From an uncultured Pelagibacteraceae bacterium (GTDB lineage Bacteria; Pseudomonadota; Alphaproteobacteria; Pelagibacterales; Pelagibacteraceae), in the NCBI GenBank assembly GCA_902624045.1, contig CACNVX010000002.1, positions 1-64,000 on the forward strand: 64,000 nt of DNA, written 5' to 3'. Positions 34,738-44,672 of this stretch are shown in pieces. The position numbers were made by a program, and so were the translations under genes. Within the stretch, counting starts at the first letter, position 1. The number at the start of each line of letters is the position of its first letter. Below the pieces are notes generated by a model, which saw nothing but the letters and a program-made list of their open reading frames with translations, made no database searches and had not been told where the DNA came from.

Positions 34738-36645
34738 ATGAATTTCAAAAATCTTGCAATGTGGGGCATCATTGTCTTCTTAACTATTGGTCTTTATAAC
34801 CTGTTCAAAAACCCTCAATCAAATATAAGAGGCAATAATCAAATTATTTTTTCAGATTTCTTAGAGTCTGTTGATAATGGTGAAATTTTAAAAGTTGAAA
34901 TTCAGGGCAATAATATTAAAGGATCATATTCAAATGGAAATACATTTTCCACTTACTCACCAAATGATCCAAACTTAATTGAAAAATTATCAGAGAAAGG
35001 TGTAAGTATTTCGGCGTCACCAATAGAAGAAAAAATGCCATCATTGTTTGGAGTACTTTTGTCCTGGTTCCCTATGCTATTGTTAATTGCAGTTTGGATA
35101 TTTTTTATGAGACAGATGCAAGGGGGAAAAGGTGGAGCCATGGGCTTTGGAAGATCGAAAGCAAAAATGATGAACGAACTCAAAGGAAAAGTAACGTTTA
35201 ATGACGTGGCAGGTGTAGAAGAAGCTAAAGAAGAAGTTGAAGAAATTGTAGAATTTTTAAAAGATCCAAAAAAATTTAGTAGGTTAGGAGGAAAAATTCC
35301 TAGAGGAGCTTTGTTAGTTGGTCCTCCAGGAACAGGTAAGACTTTATTAGCAAGAGCAATTGCTGGAGAAGCTGGAGTTCCCTTTTTTACAATTTCTGGA
35401 TCTGATTTTGTTGAAATGTTTGTTGGAGTTGGAGCATCGAGAGTTAGGGATATGTTTGAACAAGGTAAAAAAAATTCTCCTTGCATCATTTTTATTGATG
35501 AAATCGATGCAGTTGGAAGAAGTAGAGGTGCAGGTTTAGGTGGAGGAAACGATGAAAGAGAACAAACTCTAAATCAGTTGTTAGTTGAGATGGATGGTTT
35601 TGATACTAATGAGGGTGTGATTATAATTGCTGCTACCAACAGGCCTGATGTGCTTGATCCGGCTTTATTAAGACCAGGAAGATTTGACAGACAAGTTGTT
35701 GTTTCTAATCCAGACATAATTGGAAGAGAGAAAATTTTGAAAGTTCATGTAAAAAAAATAAAAATGGCACCAGACGTAAATTTAAGAACTATCGCAAGAG
35801 GCACTCCTGGTTTTTCTGGAGCAGATCTCGCAAATATTGTAAATGAGGCAGCTTTATTGGCTGCAAGAAAAAATAAAAGAATTGTTACTTTACTTGAATT
35901 TGAAGAAGCTAAAGATAAAGTTATGATGGGAGCAGAAAGGCGTTCAATGGTAATGACTGAAGATGAAAAAAAATTGACAGCTTATCATGAGGGTGGACAT
36001 GCTTTAGTCTCATTCAACATGCCAAGTTATGATCCTATTCATAAAGCTACAATTATTCCAAGAGGAAGGGCTTTGGGAATGGTTATGAATTTACCTGAGA
36101 GAGATCAGCATGGATATTCAATCAAATATCTTAAAGCAAGATTAGCTGTTTGTTTTGGTGGAAGAGTTGCCGAGGAGTTGATATTTGGAAAAGATAATAT
36201 TTCAACAGGGGCTGGTGGTGGCACGGGTTCAGATATTAACCAAGCAACACAACTTGCAAGAGCCATGGTGACAAAATATGGAATGAGTGAGGAAATGGGA
36301 CCGGTAGAGTACGGAGAAAATCAAGAGGAGGTTTTTCTTGGAAGATCGGTAACTCAAACACAATCTGTATCTGAGCAAGTAGCTCAGAAAATTGACAAAG
36401 AAATAAGAAGACTAGTTGATGAAGGATATGATCAGGCTAAGAAAATTTTAACTGAAAAAATAGACGATTTACATAAGATTGCAAAAGCACTTATAACTTA
36501 TGAGACTTTAACAGGTGAAGAAATTGAAAATATTATTAATAAAAATTTATACCCAAAAGATAAAGTATTAGAAAGTCCCGAGAAAAAAGATGATGAGGAC
36601 TCTGCTTTGGGTGCAATGGGTTTAAAACCAAAAATAGTTCATTAA
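34738..36645 (+). CDS. ftsH: ATP-dependent zinc metalloprotease FtsH
   Basis: FtsH is the membrane-anchored AAA+ protease that degrades damaged membrane proteins and, in many bacteria, RpoH itself. The 635-residue protein has two membrane segments (about 5-22 and 104-124), the Walker A motif GPPGTGKT at 195-202, the Walker B IIFIDEID near 250, the second region of homology [21 protein letters not shown], and the zinc site HEGGH near 418. It is preceded by a precise RpoH-type promoter and probably has a leaderless or near-leaderless mRNA. HflKC, its regulators, are encoded at 60-62 kb. Confidence 0.97.
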   Translation: MNFKNLAMWGIIVFLTIGLYNLFKNPQSNIRGNNQIIFSDFLESVDNGEILKVEIQGNNIKGSYSNGNTFSTYSPNDPNLIEKLSEKGVSISASPIEEKMPSLFGVLLSWFPMLLLIAVWIFFMRQMQGGKGGAMGFGRSKAKMMNELKGKVTFNDVAGVEEAKEEVEEIVEFLKDPKKFSRLGGKIPRGALLVGPPGTGKTLLARAIAGEAGVPFFTISGSDFVEMFVGVGASRVRDMFEQGKKNSPCIIFIDEIDAVGRSRGAGLGGGNDEREQTLNQLLVEMDGFDTNEGVIIIAATNRPDVLDPALLRPGRFDRQVVVSNPDIIGREKILKVHVKKIKMAPDVNLRTIARGTPGFSGADLANIVNEAALLAARKNKRIVTLLEFEEAKDKVMMGAERRSMVMTEDEKKLTAYHEGGHALVSFNMPSYDPIHKATIIPRGRALGMVMNLPERDQHGYSIKYLKARLAVCFGGRVAEELIFGKDNISTGAGGGTGSDINQATQLARAMVTKYGMSEEMGPVEYGENQEEVFLGRSVTQTQSVSEQVAQKIDKEIRRLVDEGYDQAKKILTEKIDDLHKIAKALITYETLTGEEIENIINKNLYPKDKVLESPEKKDDEDSALGAMGLKPKIVH

Positions 36646-36651
36646 GAAATA

Positions 36652-37704
36652 ATGAAAAGTTATTACACTAGGGCGTGTAATTTCTATTTCGGTAGTCAAT
36701 CAAGAATTTTAGTAAAGAAAAAAAAAACTATTCCTTTACATGGAGTTAAAGAGATATCATTCGATCAAATTGAAATAATTACTAGAAATTCAAAAAAAAA
36801 AATCCCTGTTAGTAATATTAAATATTTACCAGAAAAAATAAAAAAAAAAATAAATTTTGATATAATAAAAATTAAATCAAAGAAAAAAAATTTTTCTAAT
36901 TTTAATTTCAAAAAATTTCCAAATATATTAGGTGTACTAAATTTAACTCCTGATAGTTTTTCAGATGGAGGAAAATTTAACACTAAAACCAAAGGGTTAA
37001 ATCATGCAATTAATTTGTTTAAAGATGGAGCTGATTTAATTGATATTGGTGGTGAGTCAACAAGACCAGGAGCAAATACTATAAATGAAAAAAAAGAGTG
37101 GAATAGAATATATGAAATAATTAAATTATTAAGAAATAAAGTGCCAATATCACTAGATACAAGAAAATCTAATATCATGGTCAAAGGAATACAGTTAGGG
37201 GTAAAATTAATAAATGATGTCTCTGGACTAAGTTTTGACCCAATGACAATAAATGTTTTAAAAAAATATAAAACTCCATTTATAATTCAACATTCTATTG
37301 GTACACCAAAAAATATGCAAAAAAACCCTAAATATAAAAACGAAATATTAGATATTTATGATTTTTTTCAAAAAAAAATTAATTTAATTAGATCAGAAGG
37401 TATTAAACATAATAATATTATTTTAGACCCAGGAATAGGATTTGGAAAAAATTTGAAACATAATATGAGTATAATTAGAAATATTTCTATTTTTCATTCA
37501 CTTGGTTTTCCTTTACTTATAGGTAATTCAAGAAAAAGATTTATAAAAGAAATATCTGAAAAAAATGATAGCAAATCCAGAATTGGCGGTACAATGTCAT
37601 CTTCAATATATTTAATGATGCAAGGAGTTCAAATTTTAAGAGTTCATGATGTAAATGAATTAATACAAGGAATTAAAGTTTTTAAAGAAATAATGAATAA
37701 CTAA
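36652..37704 (+). CDS. folP: Dihydropteroate synthase with N-terminal extension
   Basis: FolP condenses p-aminobenzoate with dihydropterin pyrophosphate in folate synthesis. The catalytic TIM barrel starts near residue 88, with ILGVLNLTPDSFSDGG at about 92-107, then IDIGGESTRPGA and the phosphate-binding LIGNSRKRF near 283. About 85 extra residues precede the barrel, Lys-rich and starting YYTRACNFYFGS. Alphaproteobacterial DHPS proteins are often extended in this way, and the role of the extension is unknown. The stop overlaps glmM by one base. Confidence 0.92.
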   Translation: MKSYYTRACNFYFGSQSRILVKKKKTIPLHGVKEISFDQIEIITRNSKKKIPVSNIKYLPEKIKKKINFDIIKIKSKKKNFSNFNFKKFPNILGVLNLTPDSFSDGGKFNTKTKGLNHAINLFKDGADLIDIGGESTRPGANTINEKKEWNRIYEIIKLLRNKVPISLDTRKSNIMVKGIQLGVKLINDVSGLSFDPMTINVLKKYKTPFIIQHSIGTPKNMQKNPKYKNEILDIYDFFQKKINLIRSEGIKHNNIILDPGIGFGKNLKHNMSIIRNISIFHSLGFPLLIGNSRKRFIKEISEKNDSKSRIGGTMSSSIYLMMQGVQILRVHDVNELIQGIKVFKEIMNN

Positions 37705-39035
37705 TGACAAAAAAATATTTTGGAACGGATGGAATAAGAGGGGCAATAAATAGCAAAAATATAAATGGAGATATGTTTTTTAAATTTGGACTTGCTAGCG
37801 GAACATATTTCAAGTCACAGAAAAAAAGAAAACAAACAGCAATAATAGCTAAAGACACTAGATTATCAGGCTATACTTTAGAGCCAGCACTTGTTTCAGG
37901 ATTGGCTTCAGCTGGGATGCATGTTTATACTCTAGGTCCTTTGCCAACAAACGGACTAGCAATGCTCACAAAGCATATGAGAGCAAATATGGGGATAATG
38001 ATTACCGCTTCTCACAATCCACATCATGACAATGGTTTAAAATTATTTGGCCCAGATGGAATGAAATTATCAGATAAAATAGAGAAGAAAATCGAGAGCT
38101 TAATAGATAAACAAATTTCAAAACATCTTTCAAAACCTGAAAAGTTAGGAAGAGTAAAAAGATTGGAAACAGGCACAAGAAAGTATATTAAAATATTAAA
38201 AAAAAACTTTGCAAAAGAGTTTAATCTAAGGGGACTTAGAATTGTAATAGATTGTGCTAATGGAGCTGGATACAAAGCAGGTCCTGAACTGTTAAAATCA
38301 TTGGGGGCAAAAGTAATAGCTATTGGTGTAAAACCAAATGGTTTAAATATAAATAAAAACTGTGGCTCAACTTATCCAAATAAAATTAGATCAGCAGTAA
38401 AAAAATATAATGCACATATTGGTATATCTTTAGATGGGGATGGTGATAGAATTATTATGTGTGATGAGAAAAGTAATATTATAGATGGAGATCAGATTAT
38501 AGCAGCTCTTGCTACGAGATGGAAAAACAAAAAAATGTTAAAGGGGGGTGTGGTAGGAACTTTGATGTCAAATTATGGTTTAGAAAATTATTTTAAATCA
38601 TTGGGTATTAAATTTATAAGAGCTAATGTTGGTGACCGGTTTGTTAAAGAAAAAATGCAAAAAAATAAATTTAACTTAGGTGGTGAGCAATCGGGCCATA
38701 TAATTTTAGGAAAATTTGCAACAACAGGTGATGGATTATTGGTTGCATTGGAGGCACTTTTCGCTTTAAGGAAAGGAAAAAAAGCAAGTGAATTTTTTAA
38801 AAAATTTAAGAAAACACCCCAACTTTTAAAAAATATAGATGTAAAGAATAAAAGTATAATTAATAAAACTGAAGTAAAAAAGTCTATAAAGATAGCCGAA
38901 AAATTGATTAAAGGTAATGGTAGAATTTTAGTAAGAAAATCTGGAACAGAGTCAAAAATCAGAGTGATGGTAGAAAGCCATAAAAAAAGTCTTTTATCAA
39001 AATGTTTAAATTTAATTACAAAACAAATTAAATAA
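37704..39035 (+). CDS. glmM: Phosphoglucosamine mutase
   Basis: GlmM makes glucosamine-1-phosphate for peptidoglycan and lipopolysaccharide. The 443-residue protein starts KKYFGTDGIRGAIN, has the phosphoserine loop TASHNPHHDNG with Ser103, the metal-binding LDGDGDR near 243-249, and the C-terminal RKSGTESKIRVMVES phosphate-binding loop. The order ftsH-folP-glmM is widely conserved in proteobacteria, and all three are on one transcript here with overlaps or very short gaps. Confidence 0.97.
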   Translation: MTKKYFGTDGIRGAINSKNINGDMFFKFGLASGTYFKSQKKRKQTAIIAKDTRLSGYTLEPALVSGLASAGMHVYTLGPLPTNGLAMLTKHMRANMGIMITASHNPHHDNGLKLFGPDGMKLSDKIEKKIESLIDKQISKHLSKPEKLGRVKRLETGTRKYIKILKKNFAKEFNLRGLRIVIDCANGAGYKAGPELLKSLGAKVIAIGVKPNGLNINKNCGSTYPNKIRSAVKKYNAHIGISLDGDGDRIIMCDEKSNIIDGDQIIAALATRWKNKKMLKGGVVGTLMSNYGLENYFKSLGIKFIRANVGDRFVKEKMQKNKFNLGGEQSGHIILGKFATTGDGLLVALEALFALRKGKKASEFFKKFKKTPQLLKNIDVKNKSIINKTEVKKSIKIAEKLIKGNGRILVRKSGTESKIRVMVESHKKSLLSKCLNLITKQIK

Positions 39036-39036
39036 T

Positions 39037-39849
39037 TTGAAAATACGCTCAAAAATATTAATTATTGCTGGATCAGACTCTTCTGGTGGGGCAGGTATCC
39101 AGGCTGATATAAAAACTGTTTCCTCACTAGGGTCGTATGCTATGACAGCCATAACTGCAGTAACAACTCAAAATACAACAGGTGTGAAATCAATTGTAGA
39201 AATTAATCCAAAAGAAATTTTTAATCAGATAATTTTTACTTGCAAAGATATTAAGCCTGATGCAATTAAGATTGGAATGTTACATTCCTCAGAAGTTATC
39301 AAATCAGTATTTAAAGCAATTAGCTTAATAAAAATTAAAAAAGTTGTATTAGATCCAGTAATGATTGCAAAAGGGGGGACAAAGTTGATCGATAATAAAG
39401 CTATTCAAATGCTTAAATTAAAATTAATTAAAAAAGCATTACTTATTACTCCAAATATACCAGAAGCAGAAATTCTGACTAATACTAAAATTACTACTGA
39501 AGAGGACATGATATATGCAGCCAATAAATTGATTGAAATAGGTGCAAAAAATGTACTTATAAAGGGTGGTCACCTAAAGCATAGATTTGTAAGAGATATA
39601 CTTTTTAACAAAAAAGACATTAAAATTTTTAATAGTAAACGATATAAGACAAAGAATACTCATGGTACAGGTTGTACTTTATCTAGTGCAATCTCAACTT
39701 TTTTATCATGTGGAAAACCACTAAAGAAATCTTGTGACCTTGGAATTAAGTATGTAAATTCAGCCATAAAATCAAATCCTAAATATGGAAAAGGTCATGG
39801 ACCAATCAATCATCTAAACTCTGTGAAAATAGATAGAAAATTTAAGTAA
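39037..39849 (+). CDS. thiD: Hydroxymethylpyrimidine/phosphomethylpyrimidine kinase
   Basis: ThiD phosphorylates HMP and HMP-phosphate in thiamine synthesis. The 270-residue ribokinase-fold protein starts at TTG, with [18 protein letters not shown] near residues 9-25, [15 protein letters not shown] soon after, and the C-terminal anion hole [14 protein letters not shown]. It complements ThiE at 19.5-20.1 kb. SAR11 are known to need an HMP precursor from seawater, which would make this kinase the entry point of salvage. It is 1 bp after glmM and overlaps purA by one base. Confidence 0.93.
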   Translation: MKIRSKILIIAGSDSSGGAGIQADIKTVSSLGSYAMTAITAVTTQNTTGVKSIVEINPKEIFNQIIFTCKDIKPDAIKIGMLHSSEVIKSVFKAISLIKIKKVVLDPVMIAKGGTKLIDNKAIQMLKLKLIKKALLITPNIPEAEILTNTKITTEEDMIYAANKLIEIGAKNVLIKGGHLKHRFVRDILFNKKDIKIFNSKRYKTKNTHGTGCTLSSAISTFLSCGKPLKKSCDLGIKYVNSAIKSNPKYGKGHGPINHLNSVKIDRKFK

Positions 39850-41141
39850 TGAAAAATATTGTTGTTGTTGGATCACAATGGGGGGATGAAGGAAAAGGTA
39901 AAATTGTAGATTGGCTATCGGAGCAGGCAGATATAATAATTAGATTCCAGGGCGGCCATAATGCTGGTCATACATTGGTTATAGATAATGTAACTTATAA
40001 ATTGAGACTACTGCCATCAGGTATAGTCAGGAAAGGAAAAATTTCGATAATAGGGAACGGCGTTGTTGTAGATCCTTGGGCCTTATTAGAGGAGATTAAA
40101 GAAATAAAATCAAAGGGTATTGACGTAAATGTTAATAATTTTATCATATCTGAGTCAGCAAATTTAATTTTGCCATTCCACAGGGAAATGGATGAAATTA
40201 GAGAAGATGCTGCAGGTAAAAGTAAAATTGGTACTACAAGAAGGGGAATTGGTCCTGCATATGAAGATAAAGTTGGCAGAAGGTCTATAAGAGTTATGGA
40301 CCTAATGTCAGAAAAAAATTTAGACCAAAGACTTGAGTCAGTCCTTATTCATCATAATGCAATTAGAAAAGGATTGGGAAAAAAAATTTACGAAAAAGAT
40401 CAGCTCAAAGCAGACTTGCTTAAAATAGCTCCAAAAATATTAAAATTTTCACAACCTGTTTGGTTAAAAATCGATCAATTTAAAAAACAAAAAAAGAAAA
40501 TTTTATTTGAAGGTGCACAAGGTATTTTATTGGATGTAGATCATGGAACATACCCTTTTGTGACTTCCTCAAATACGGTTGCATCGAGTGCAGCAACAGG
40601 AACTGGATGTGGTCCTAACTCAATAAATTACGTCCTTGGAATTACAAAAGCATACACAACAAGAGTTGGAGAAGGTCCGTTTCCTACTGAATTAAAAGAT
40701 GATGTTGGTGAGTCTCTAGGTACACGAGGTAAAGAATTTGGAACTGTTACAAGTAGAAAAAGAAGATGTGGTTGGTTTGATGGTGTTTTAGTTCGACAAA
40801 CAATCAAAGTGTCAGGTATTGATGGTATTGCATTAACAAAATTAGATGTGTTAGATGAATTGGATGAAATCAAAATGTGTATTGCTTATGAACTTGATGG
40901 TAAAAAATTGGATTATTTGCCTGCAGCAGTAGAAGATCAAATTAAAATAAAACCAATATATAAAAAATTTAAAGGATGGAAAGTTTCTACAAGAGGGATA
41001 AAAAAAATGAATGAATTACCAGAGAACGCAAAAAAATATATATTTGCTATTGAAAACTTTATAGGAGCCAAGGTATCAAGTGTATCGACCAGTCCTGAGA
41101 GAGAAGATACAATCTTAATTGAGAATCCTTTTGAAGTTTAA
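39849..41141 (+). CDS. purA: Adenylosuccinate synthase
   Basis: PurA joins IMP and aspartate with GTP, the first step from IMP to AMP. The 430-residue protein has the P-loop [11 protein letters not shown] near residues 8-18, [10 protein letters not shown] near 36-45, the [14 protein letters not shown] segment, and [18 protein letters not shown] near 226-243. It is the last gene of the rightward operon that starts at ftsH. Its stop overlaps the end of the convergent rpoH gene by 4 bp, leaving no room for a bidirectional terminator. Confidence 0.97.
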   Translation: MKNIVVVGSQWGDEGKGKIVDWLSEQADIIIRFQGGHNAGHTLVIDNVTYKLRLLPSGIVRKGKISIIGNGVVVDPWALLEEIKEIKSKGIDVNVNNFIISESANLILPFHREMDEIREDAAGKSKIGTTRRGIGPAYEDKVGRRSIRVMDLMSEKNLDQRLESVLIHHNAIRKGLGKKIYEKDQLKADLLKIAPKILKFSQPVWLKIDQFKKQKKKILFEGAQGILLDVDHGTYPFVTSSNTVASSAATGTGCGPNSINYVLGITKAYTTRVGEGPFPTELKDDVGESLGTRGKEFGTVTSRKRRCGWFDGVLVRQTIKVSGIDGIALTKLDVLDELDEIKMCIAYELDGKKLDYLPAAVEDQIKIKPIYKKFKGWKVSTRGIKKMNELPENAKKYIFAIENFIGAKVSSVSTSPEREDTILIENPFEV

Positions 41142-42031
41142 TTTGCTGGTAGTAAGTTTTTTGATTTAGCTAAAAGAAGCATGTGCTTTTGGAGTTTTTC
41201 GAAGGCTTTATTCTCTATTTGTCTAACTCTTTCTCTACTAATTTTGTATTTTTTACTCAGATCCTCAAGGGTTGTAGGATCATCATTTAATCTTCTTGAA
41301 TATAAAATTTCTCGTTCTCTATCATTAAGAATTTTGATTGAGTCTCTTAATAAATTTTTTCTATTTTTCAATTCTTCATGTTGAGCAAATTTTAAGTCAT
41401 GATCAAGTTCTTTGTCAACCAACCAATCTTGCCATTCATCACCGTCTTCCCCAACTTGAGCATTTAAAGAAAATTCTTTACCTGATAATCTTCTGTTCAT
41501 TGACACAACTTCTTCTTTACTAACATCAAGTTTATTAGCAATATGATTTACATGTTCGTCTCTTAAATCACCTTCTGTTTCAGGTGAGATCTGATTTTTT
41601 ATTTTCTTTAAATTAAAAAATAATTTTTTTTGAGCAGTGGTTGTTCCTATTTTTACTAAGCTCCAAGATCTTAAAATATATTCTTGAATAGAAGCCTTAA
41701 TCCACCACATTGCATAAGTTGCCAATCTAAATCCTTTTTCAGGTTCAAATTTTTTAACAGCTTGCATAAGACCCACATTACCTTCTGAAATCATTTCATT
41801 GACAGGTAAACCATAACCTTTGTAACCCATAGCAATCTTTGCAACCAATCTTAAGTGACTAGTAACCAATTTTTCTGCAGCTTTAATGTTACCAGTTGTT
41901 TTCCAATTTTTTGCAAGCATATATTCCTCTTCTGCTGCTAACATAGGAAACTTTTTGATCTGGTCTAAATATGCAGACAGCCCACCTTCATTAGATAGAG
42001 TTGGTAAATTGTTACTCATTGTTGTGCTCAT
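41138..42031 (-). CDS. rpoH: Heat-shock RNA polymerase sigma factor RpoH
   Basis: The 297-residue group 3 sigma-70 family protein has region 2 ([19 protein letters not shown], then [34 protein letters not shown]). It carries the diagnostic RpoH box [10 protein letters not shown] near residues 134-143. Region 4 with its helix-turn-helix ([22 protein letters not shown]) is near the end. It directs transcription of heat-shock genes; promoter sequences fitting its alphaproteobacterial consensus precede ftsH and hflK in this window. A second in-frame ATG five codons in is an alternative start. It lies 41 bp after rluD on the same strand. Confidence 0.95.
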   Translation of the reverse strand: MSTTMSNNLPTLSNEGGLSAYLDQIKKFPMLAAEEEYMLAKNWKTTGNIKAAEKLVTSHLRLVAKIAMGYKGYGLPVNEMISEGNVGLMQAVKKFEPEKGFRLATYAMWWIKASIQEYILRSWSLVKIGTTTAQKKLFFNLKKIKNQISPETEGDLRDEHVNHIANKLDVSKEEVVSMNRRLSGKEFSLNAQVGEDGDEWQDWLVDKELDHDLKFAQHEELKNRKNLLRDSIKILNDREREILYSRRLNDDPTTLEDLSKKYKISRERVRQIENKAFEKLQKHMLLLAKSKNLLPAN

Positions 42032-42072
42032 AGAAGTGCTTATTTAATTAATTTTGTCTAATTTTCAATAAT

Positions 42073-43053
42073 TTATTCTCTAGTGTTTCTAAGCATTTTT
42101 AGAATATTATTTAGATCTTGTGGCAAAACTGAGGAAAAAATCATCTCTTTTGTAGTACTTGGATGAATAAATCCTAAAGTTTTTGCATGTAAGAATTGCC
42201 TATTTAATTTAGTAATTGAATTTTGGATATCTGGATCAATATTTTTTAATTGTTTATATTTTTTTTTATATTTATCATCTCCAACTAGACTGTTACCTTT
42301 ATAATTCATATGAACTCTAATTTGATGTGTTCTTCCTGTTTCTAATTTACATTCAACTAAACTTAAAGTTGGTGTTTTCTCATTGTCAAAAATTTCAAGG
42401 GTTTTATAATTTGTTATAGCTTTCTTTCCTTTCGAACTACTAACTTCCATAAGTTGCCTATTTTTTGAGCTACGAGTTATTAGTGTTTCAATCTTACCCG
42501 AAGATGGCCTTAATTTTCCCCAAATTAAAAGCTGGTACTCTCTTATAATTGTATGATCACTAAATTGTTTTGATAAATTTTCATGAGTTTCATTGTTTTT
42601 TGCTATAACAACTAAACCAGATGTATTTTTATCAATTCTATGTACAATACCAGGTCTTAACTTGTCACCTATATTTGATAAAGACTCTTTATCATAATGC
42701 ATTAATGCATTAACAATTGTCTTATCATAATTTCCAGCTCCTGGGTGCATGATTATTCCTGCAGGTTTATTAATTACTAATAAATCATTATCTTCGTATA
42801 TTATTTCTAACTTAAATTCGTAAGGTTTAAGTGATGCTATTTCAGGCTGTGGAATTTTTAGATTTATTTTATCACCAATTGATACTTTTTTTGACGGACT
42901 TCTAATTATTTCATTATTAAGTTTTAACTTTTCTTTTAAAATTAAATTTTTAATTCTAGTTCTGCTTATTAATTCCTCTCTTTTGTTGATTAAAACATCA
43001 ACCCTTAAATTCTTCTCATCCTCTTTGACTATAAAATTAATGTTTTTTTCCAT
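42073..43053 (-). CDS. rluD: 23S rRNA pseudouridine synthase, RluD type
   Basis: The 326-residue protein has an N-terminal S4 RNA-binding domain (about 15-75), then the RluA-family catalytic domain with the motif VHRIDKNTSGLVVIAK near 138-153, which contains the catalytic Asp. LIINKPAGIIMHPG-like sequence near 92-105 and GRTHQIRVHM near 243-252 are also typical. RluD modifies helix 69 of 23S rRNA. In many alphaproteobacteria rluD and rpoH are adjacent, as here. It is transcribed divergently from tRNA-Arg, with a 23 bp gap. Confidence 0.93.
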   Translation of the reverse strand: MEKNINFIVKEDEKNLRVDVLINKREELISRTRIKNLILKEKLKLNNEIIRSPSKKVSIGDKINLKIPQPEIASLKPYEFKLEIIYEDNDLLVINKPAGIIMHPGAGNYDKTIVNALMHYDKESLSNIGDKLRPGIVHRIDKNTSGLVVIAKNNETHENLSKQFSDHTIIREYQLLIWGKLRPSSGKIETLITRSSKNRQLMEVSSSKGKKAITNYKTLEIFDNEKTPTLSLVECKLETGRTHQIRVHMNYKGNSLVGDDKYKKKYKQLKNIDPDIQNSITKLNRQFLHAKTLGFIHPSTTKEMIFSSVLPQDLNNILKMLRNTRE

Positions 43054-43076
43054 AAAATATAATATTAATACTATAT

Positions 43077-43153
43077 GCGCTTGTAGCTCAACTGGATAGA
43101 GCGCCTGACTTCGGATCAGGAGGTTCTGGGTTCGACTCCTAGCAGGCGCACCA
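43077..43153 (+). tRNA. tRNA-Arg (TCG)
   Basis: The 77-nt sequence starts GCGCTTG and ends CAGGCGC-A-CCA, with CCA encoded and one G:T pair in the acceptor stem. The anticodon arm is CCTGA-CTTCGGA-TCAGG, giving anticodon TCG (codon CGA), and the T-arm contains GGTTCGACTCC. TATAAT at 43058-43063 lies 13 nt upstream and may be its -10 element, overlapping the rluD leader. Confidence 0.96.
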
Positions 43154-43155
43154 AT

Positions 43156-43947
43156 TTATTCACCCATGTTTATTAAAGTTCCTTTTTCTCTTGCTTTATC
43201 GAAAGAGTAATAAAATACAGTTATTGATAAAATTAAATAAAAACCGTTTAGATAGATTGCATTTATTATATTTTCATAATTAACCATTCCATTAACTAAA
43301 ATATTTCTAGTTTCCTCAAAAATATAAACTAATGGCAATGCGAAAGCGATTGATTGAAATATTGCTGGCAATGTTTCAACTGGATAGTATATACAGCCAA
43401 AAGGTGCCAACAAAAACATTGTTGACCATGCAATATTTTCAAAAGATGGCCCAAATCTTAGCAATCCTGCAGACACAAGTAGACCAAGTGTAATTCCAAA
43501 TAAATATAAACTTAAAAAAAGAAAAGCCAAAGGAAGACCAAGTTTTAACAATGAAATTCCAAACAATGGAGAAGTTAACAATATTGCAGGGATTAAACCA
43601 ATTAAAGCTCTAATTAAAGCAGTCAAAATTAGAGAGATAATTATTTCACTAATTTTCATTGGTGCAATAAATAAATTTGTAAAATTTCTACTCCAAATTT
43701 CCTCTAAAAATAACATATTAAAACCAATACTGGTTCTGAATAAAAAATCATAAAGAATTGCACATGAAAGAATAACTCCTACCGCACCACTATAATAAGT
43801 GCTGTGAGCTGCAAAGAAATTAGAAATAAATCCCCAAAGAGTAATTTGAATAGATGGCCAATATATTAAATCCAATATTCTTGGAAATGATCTAGTTATT
43901 AAATAAAAGTGTCTTAAAAAAAGACCATAAATTCTTATTAAATTCAT
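43156..43947 (-). CDS. ABC-2 type transporter permease
   Basis: The 263-residue protein has about six membrane segments and the ABC-2 exporter pattern, including the region LLAPFGCIYYPVETLPAIFQSIAFALPLVYIFE before the last segments. Together with the ATPase gene directly upstream (2 bp gap) it forms a simple two-gene exporter. The substrate is unknown; ABC-2 systems move lipids, polysaccharides, drugs and other molecules. It is convergent with tRNA-Arg, ending 2 bp after its CCA. Confidence 0.88.
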   Translation of the reverse strand: MNLIRIYGLFLRHFYLITRSFPRILDLIYWPSIQITLWGFISNFFAAHSTYYSGAVGVILSCAILYDFLFRTSIGFNMLFLEEIWSRNFTNLFIAPMKISEIIISLILTALIRALIGLIPAILLTSPLFGISLLKLGLPLAFLFLSLYLFGITLGLLVSAGLLRFGPSFENIAWSTMFLLAPFGCIYYPVETLPAIFQSIAFALPLVYIFEETRNILVNGMVNYENIINAIYLNGFYLILSITVFYYSFDKAREKGTLINMGE

Positions 43948-43949
43948 TA

Positions 43950-44672
43950 TTATTTTCTCACAATTTCTAAAAATACTTCCTCTAAATTTTTTCTTCCATA
44001 TTTTGTAATTAACTCCTCAGGAGTTCCTCTATCCACTATTAAACCATCTTTCATCATTAGAACAGAATTACATAATCTTTTCACTTCTTCCATATTATGA
44101 GAGGCAAGCAAAACTGATATTTTTTTTTCTTTTTTATAATCCTCCAAAAAAGATCTTACAAAATCCCCTGTTTCAGGATCTAATGAAGCAGTAGGTTCAT
44201 CTAACAAAAGAACAGTTGGATCATTTATTAAAGCTTTAGCAAGACTTACTCTATTTTTTTGTCCAGAGGAAAGTTCTCCAGTAATTTTATTTAAAAGGTC
44301 TTTTAATCTAAGTTTATTTGCAAGGTGATCTATTCTATCATTTAAATTTTGAATGTTATATAACTTTCCATAAACAATTAAATTTTGTTTAACCTTAAGT
44401 TTTTTAGGTAATTCAATGTAGGGAGAAATAAAATTCATTTTATGAAGAAGTGAAATTTTATTTTTTTCAATATTCTCTCCATTGATTAAAACTTCACCAC
44501 TGCTTGGTTTTAATAATCCTAAAATCATTCCAATAGTTGTAGTTTTTCCACATCCATTAGGTCCCAATAAACCAACCATTTCATTTTCATTAATTTTAAA
44601 ATTTATTTTAGCTACTGCTTCTTTATCTTTATATTTTTTCGATAGATTGATTACTTCAATAGAATTTGTCAT
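43950..44672 (-). CDS. ABC transporter ATP-binding protein
   Basis: The 240-residue protein has Walker A GPNGCGKTT near residues 36-44, the signature ELSSGQKNRVSLAKAL near 134-149, Walker B VLLLDEPTASLDPE near 155-168 and the H-loop in LASHNMEEV. The family signature reads SSGQ instead of the usual SGGQ, a known variant. It partners the ABC-2 permease next to it. Its start overlaps the stop of the sua5 gene by one base. Confidence 0.94.
   Translation of the reverse strand: MTNSIEVINLSKKYKDKEAVAKINFKINENEMVGLLGPNGCGKTTTIGMILGLLKPSSGEVLINGENIEKNKISLLHKMNFISPYIELPKKLKVKQNLIVYGKLYNIQNLNDRIDHLANKLRLKDLLNKITGELSSGQKNRVSLAKALINDPTVLLLDEPTASLDPETGDFVRSFLEDYKKEKKISVLLASHNMEEVKRLCNSVLMMKDGLIVDRGTPEELITKYGRKNLEEVFLEIVRK

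Noticed and set aside
34953-35489. 178-residue minus-strand ORF opposite ftsH
   Set aside because: It lies wholly within ftsH, whose AAA+ motifs are certain; the reverse frame has no recognisable domain and is a shadow.
38588-39052. 154-residue minus-strand ORF opposite glmM
   Set aside because: It mirrors conserved glmM codons and has Phe/Leu-rich content expected of antisense to Lys/Asn-rich sequence.
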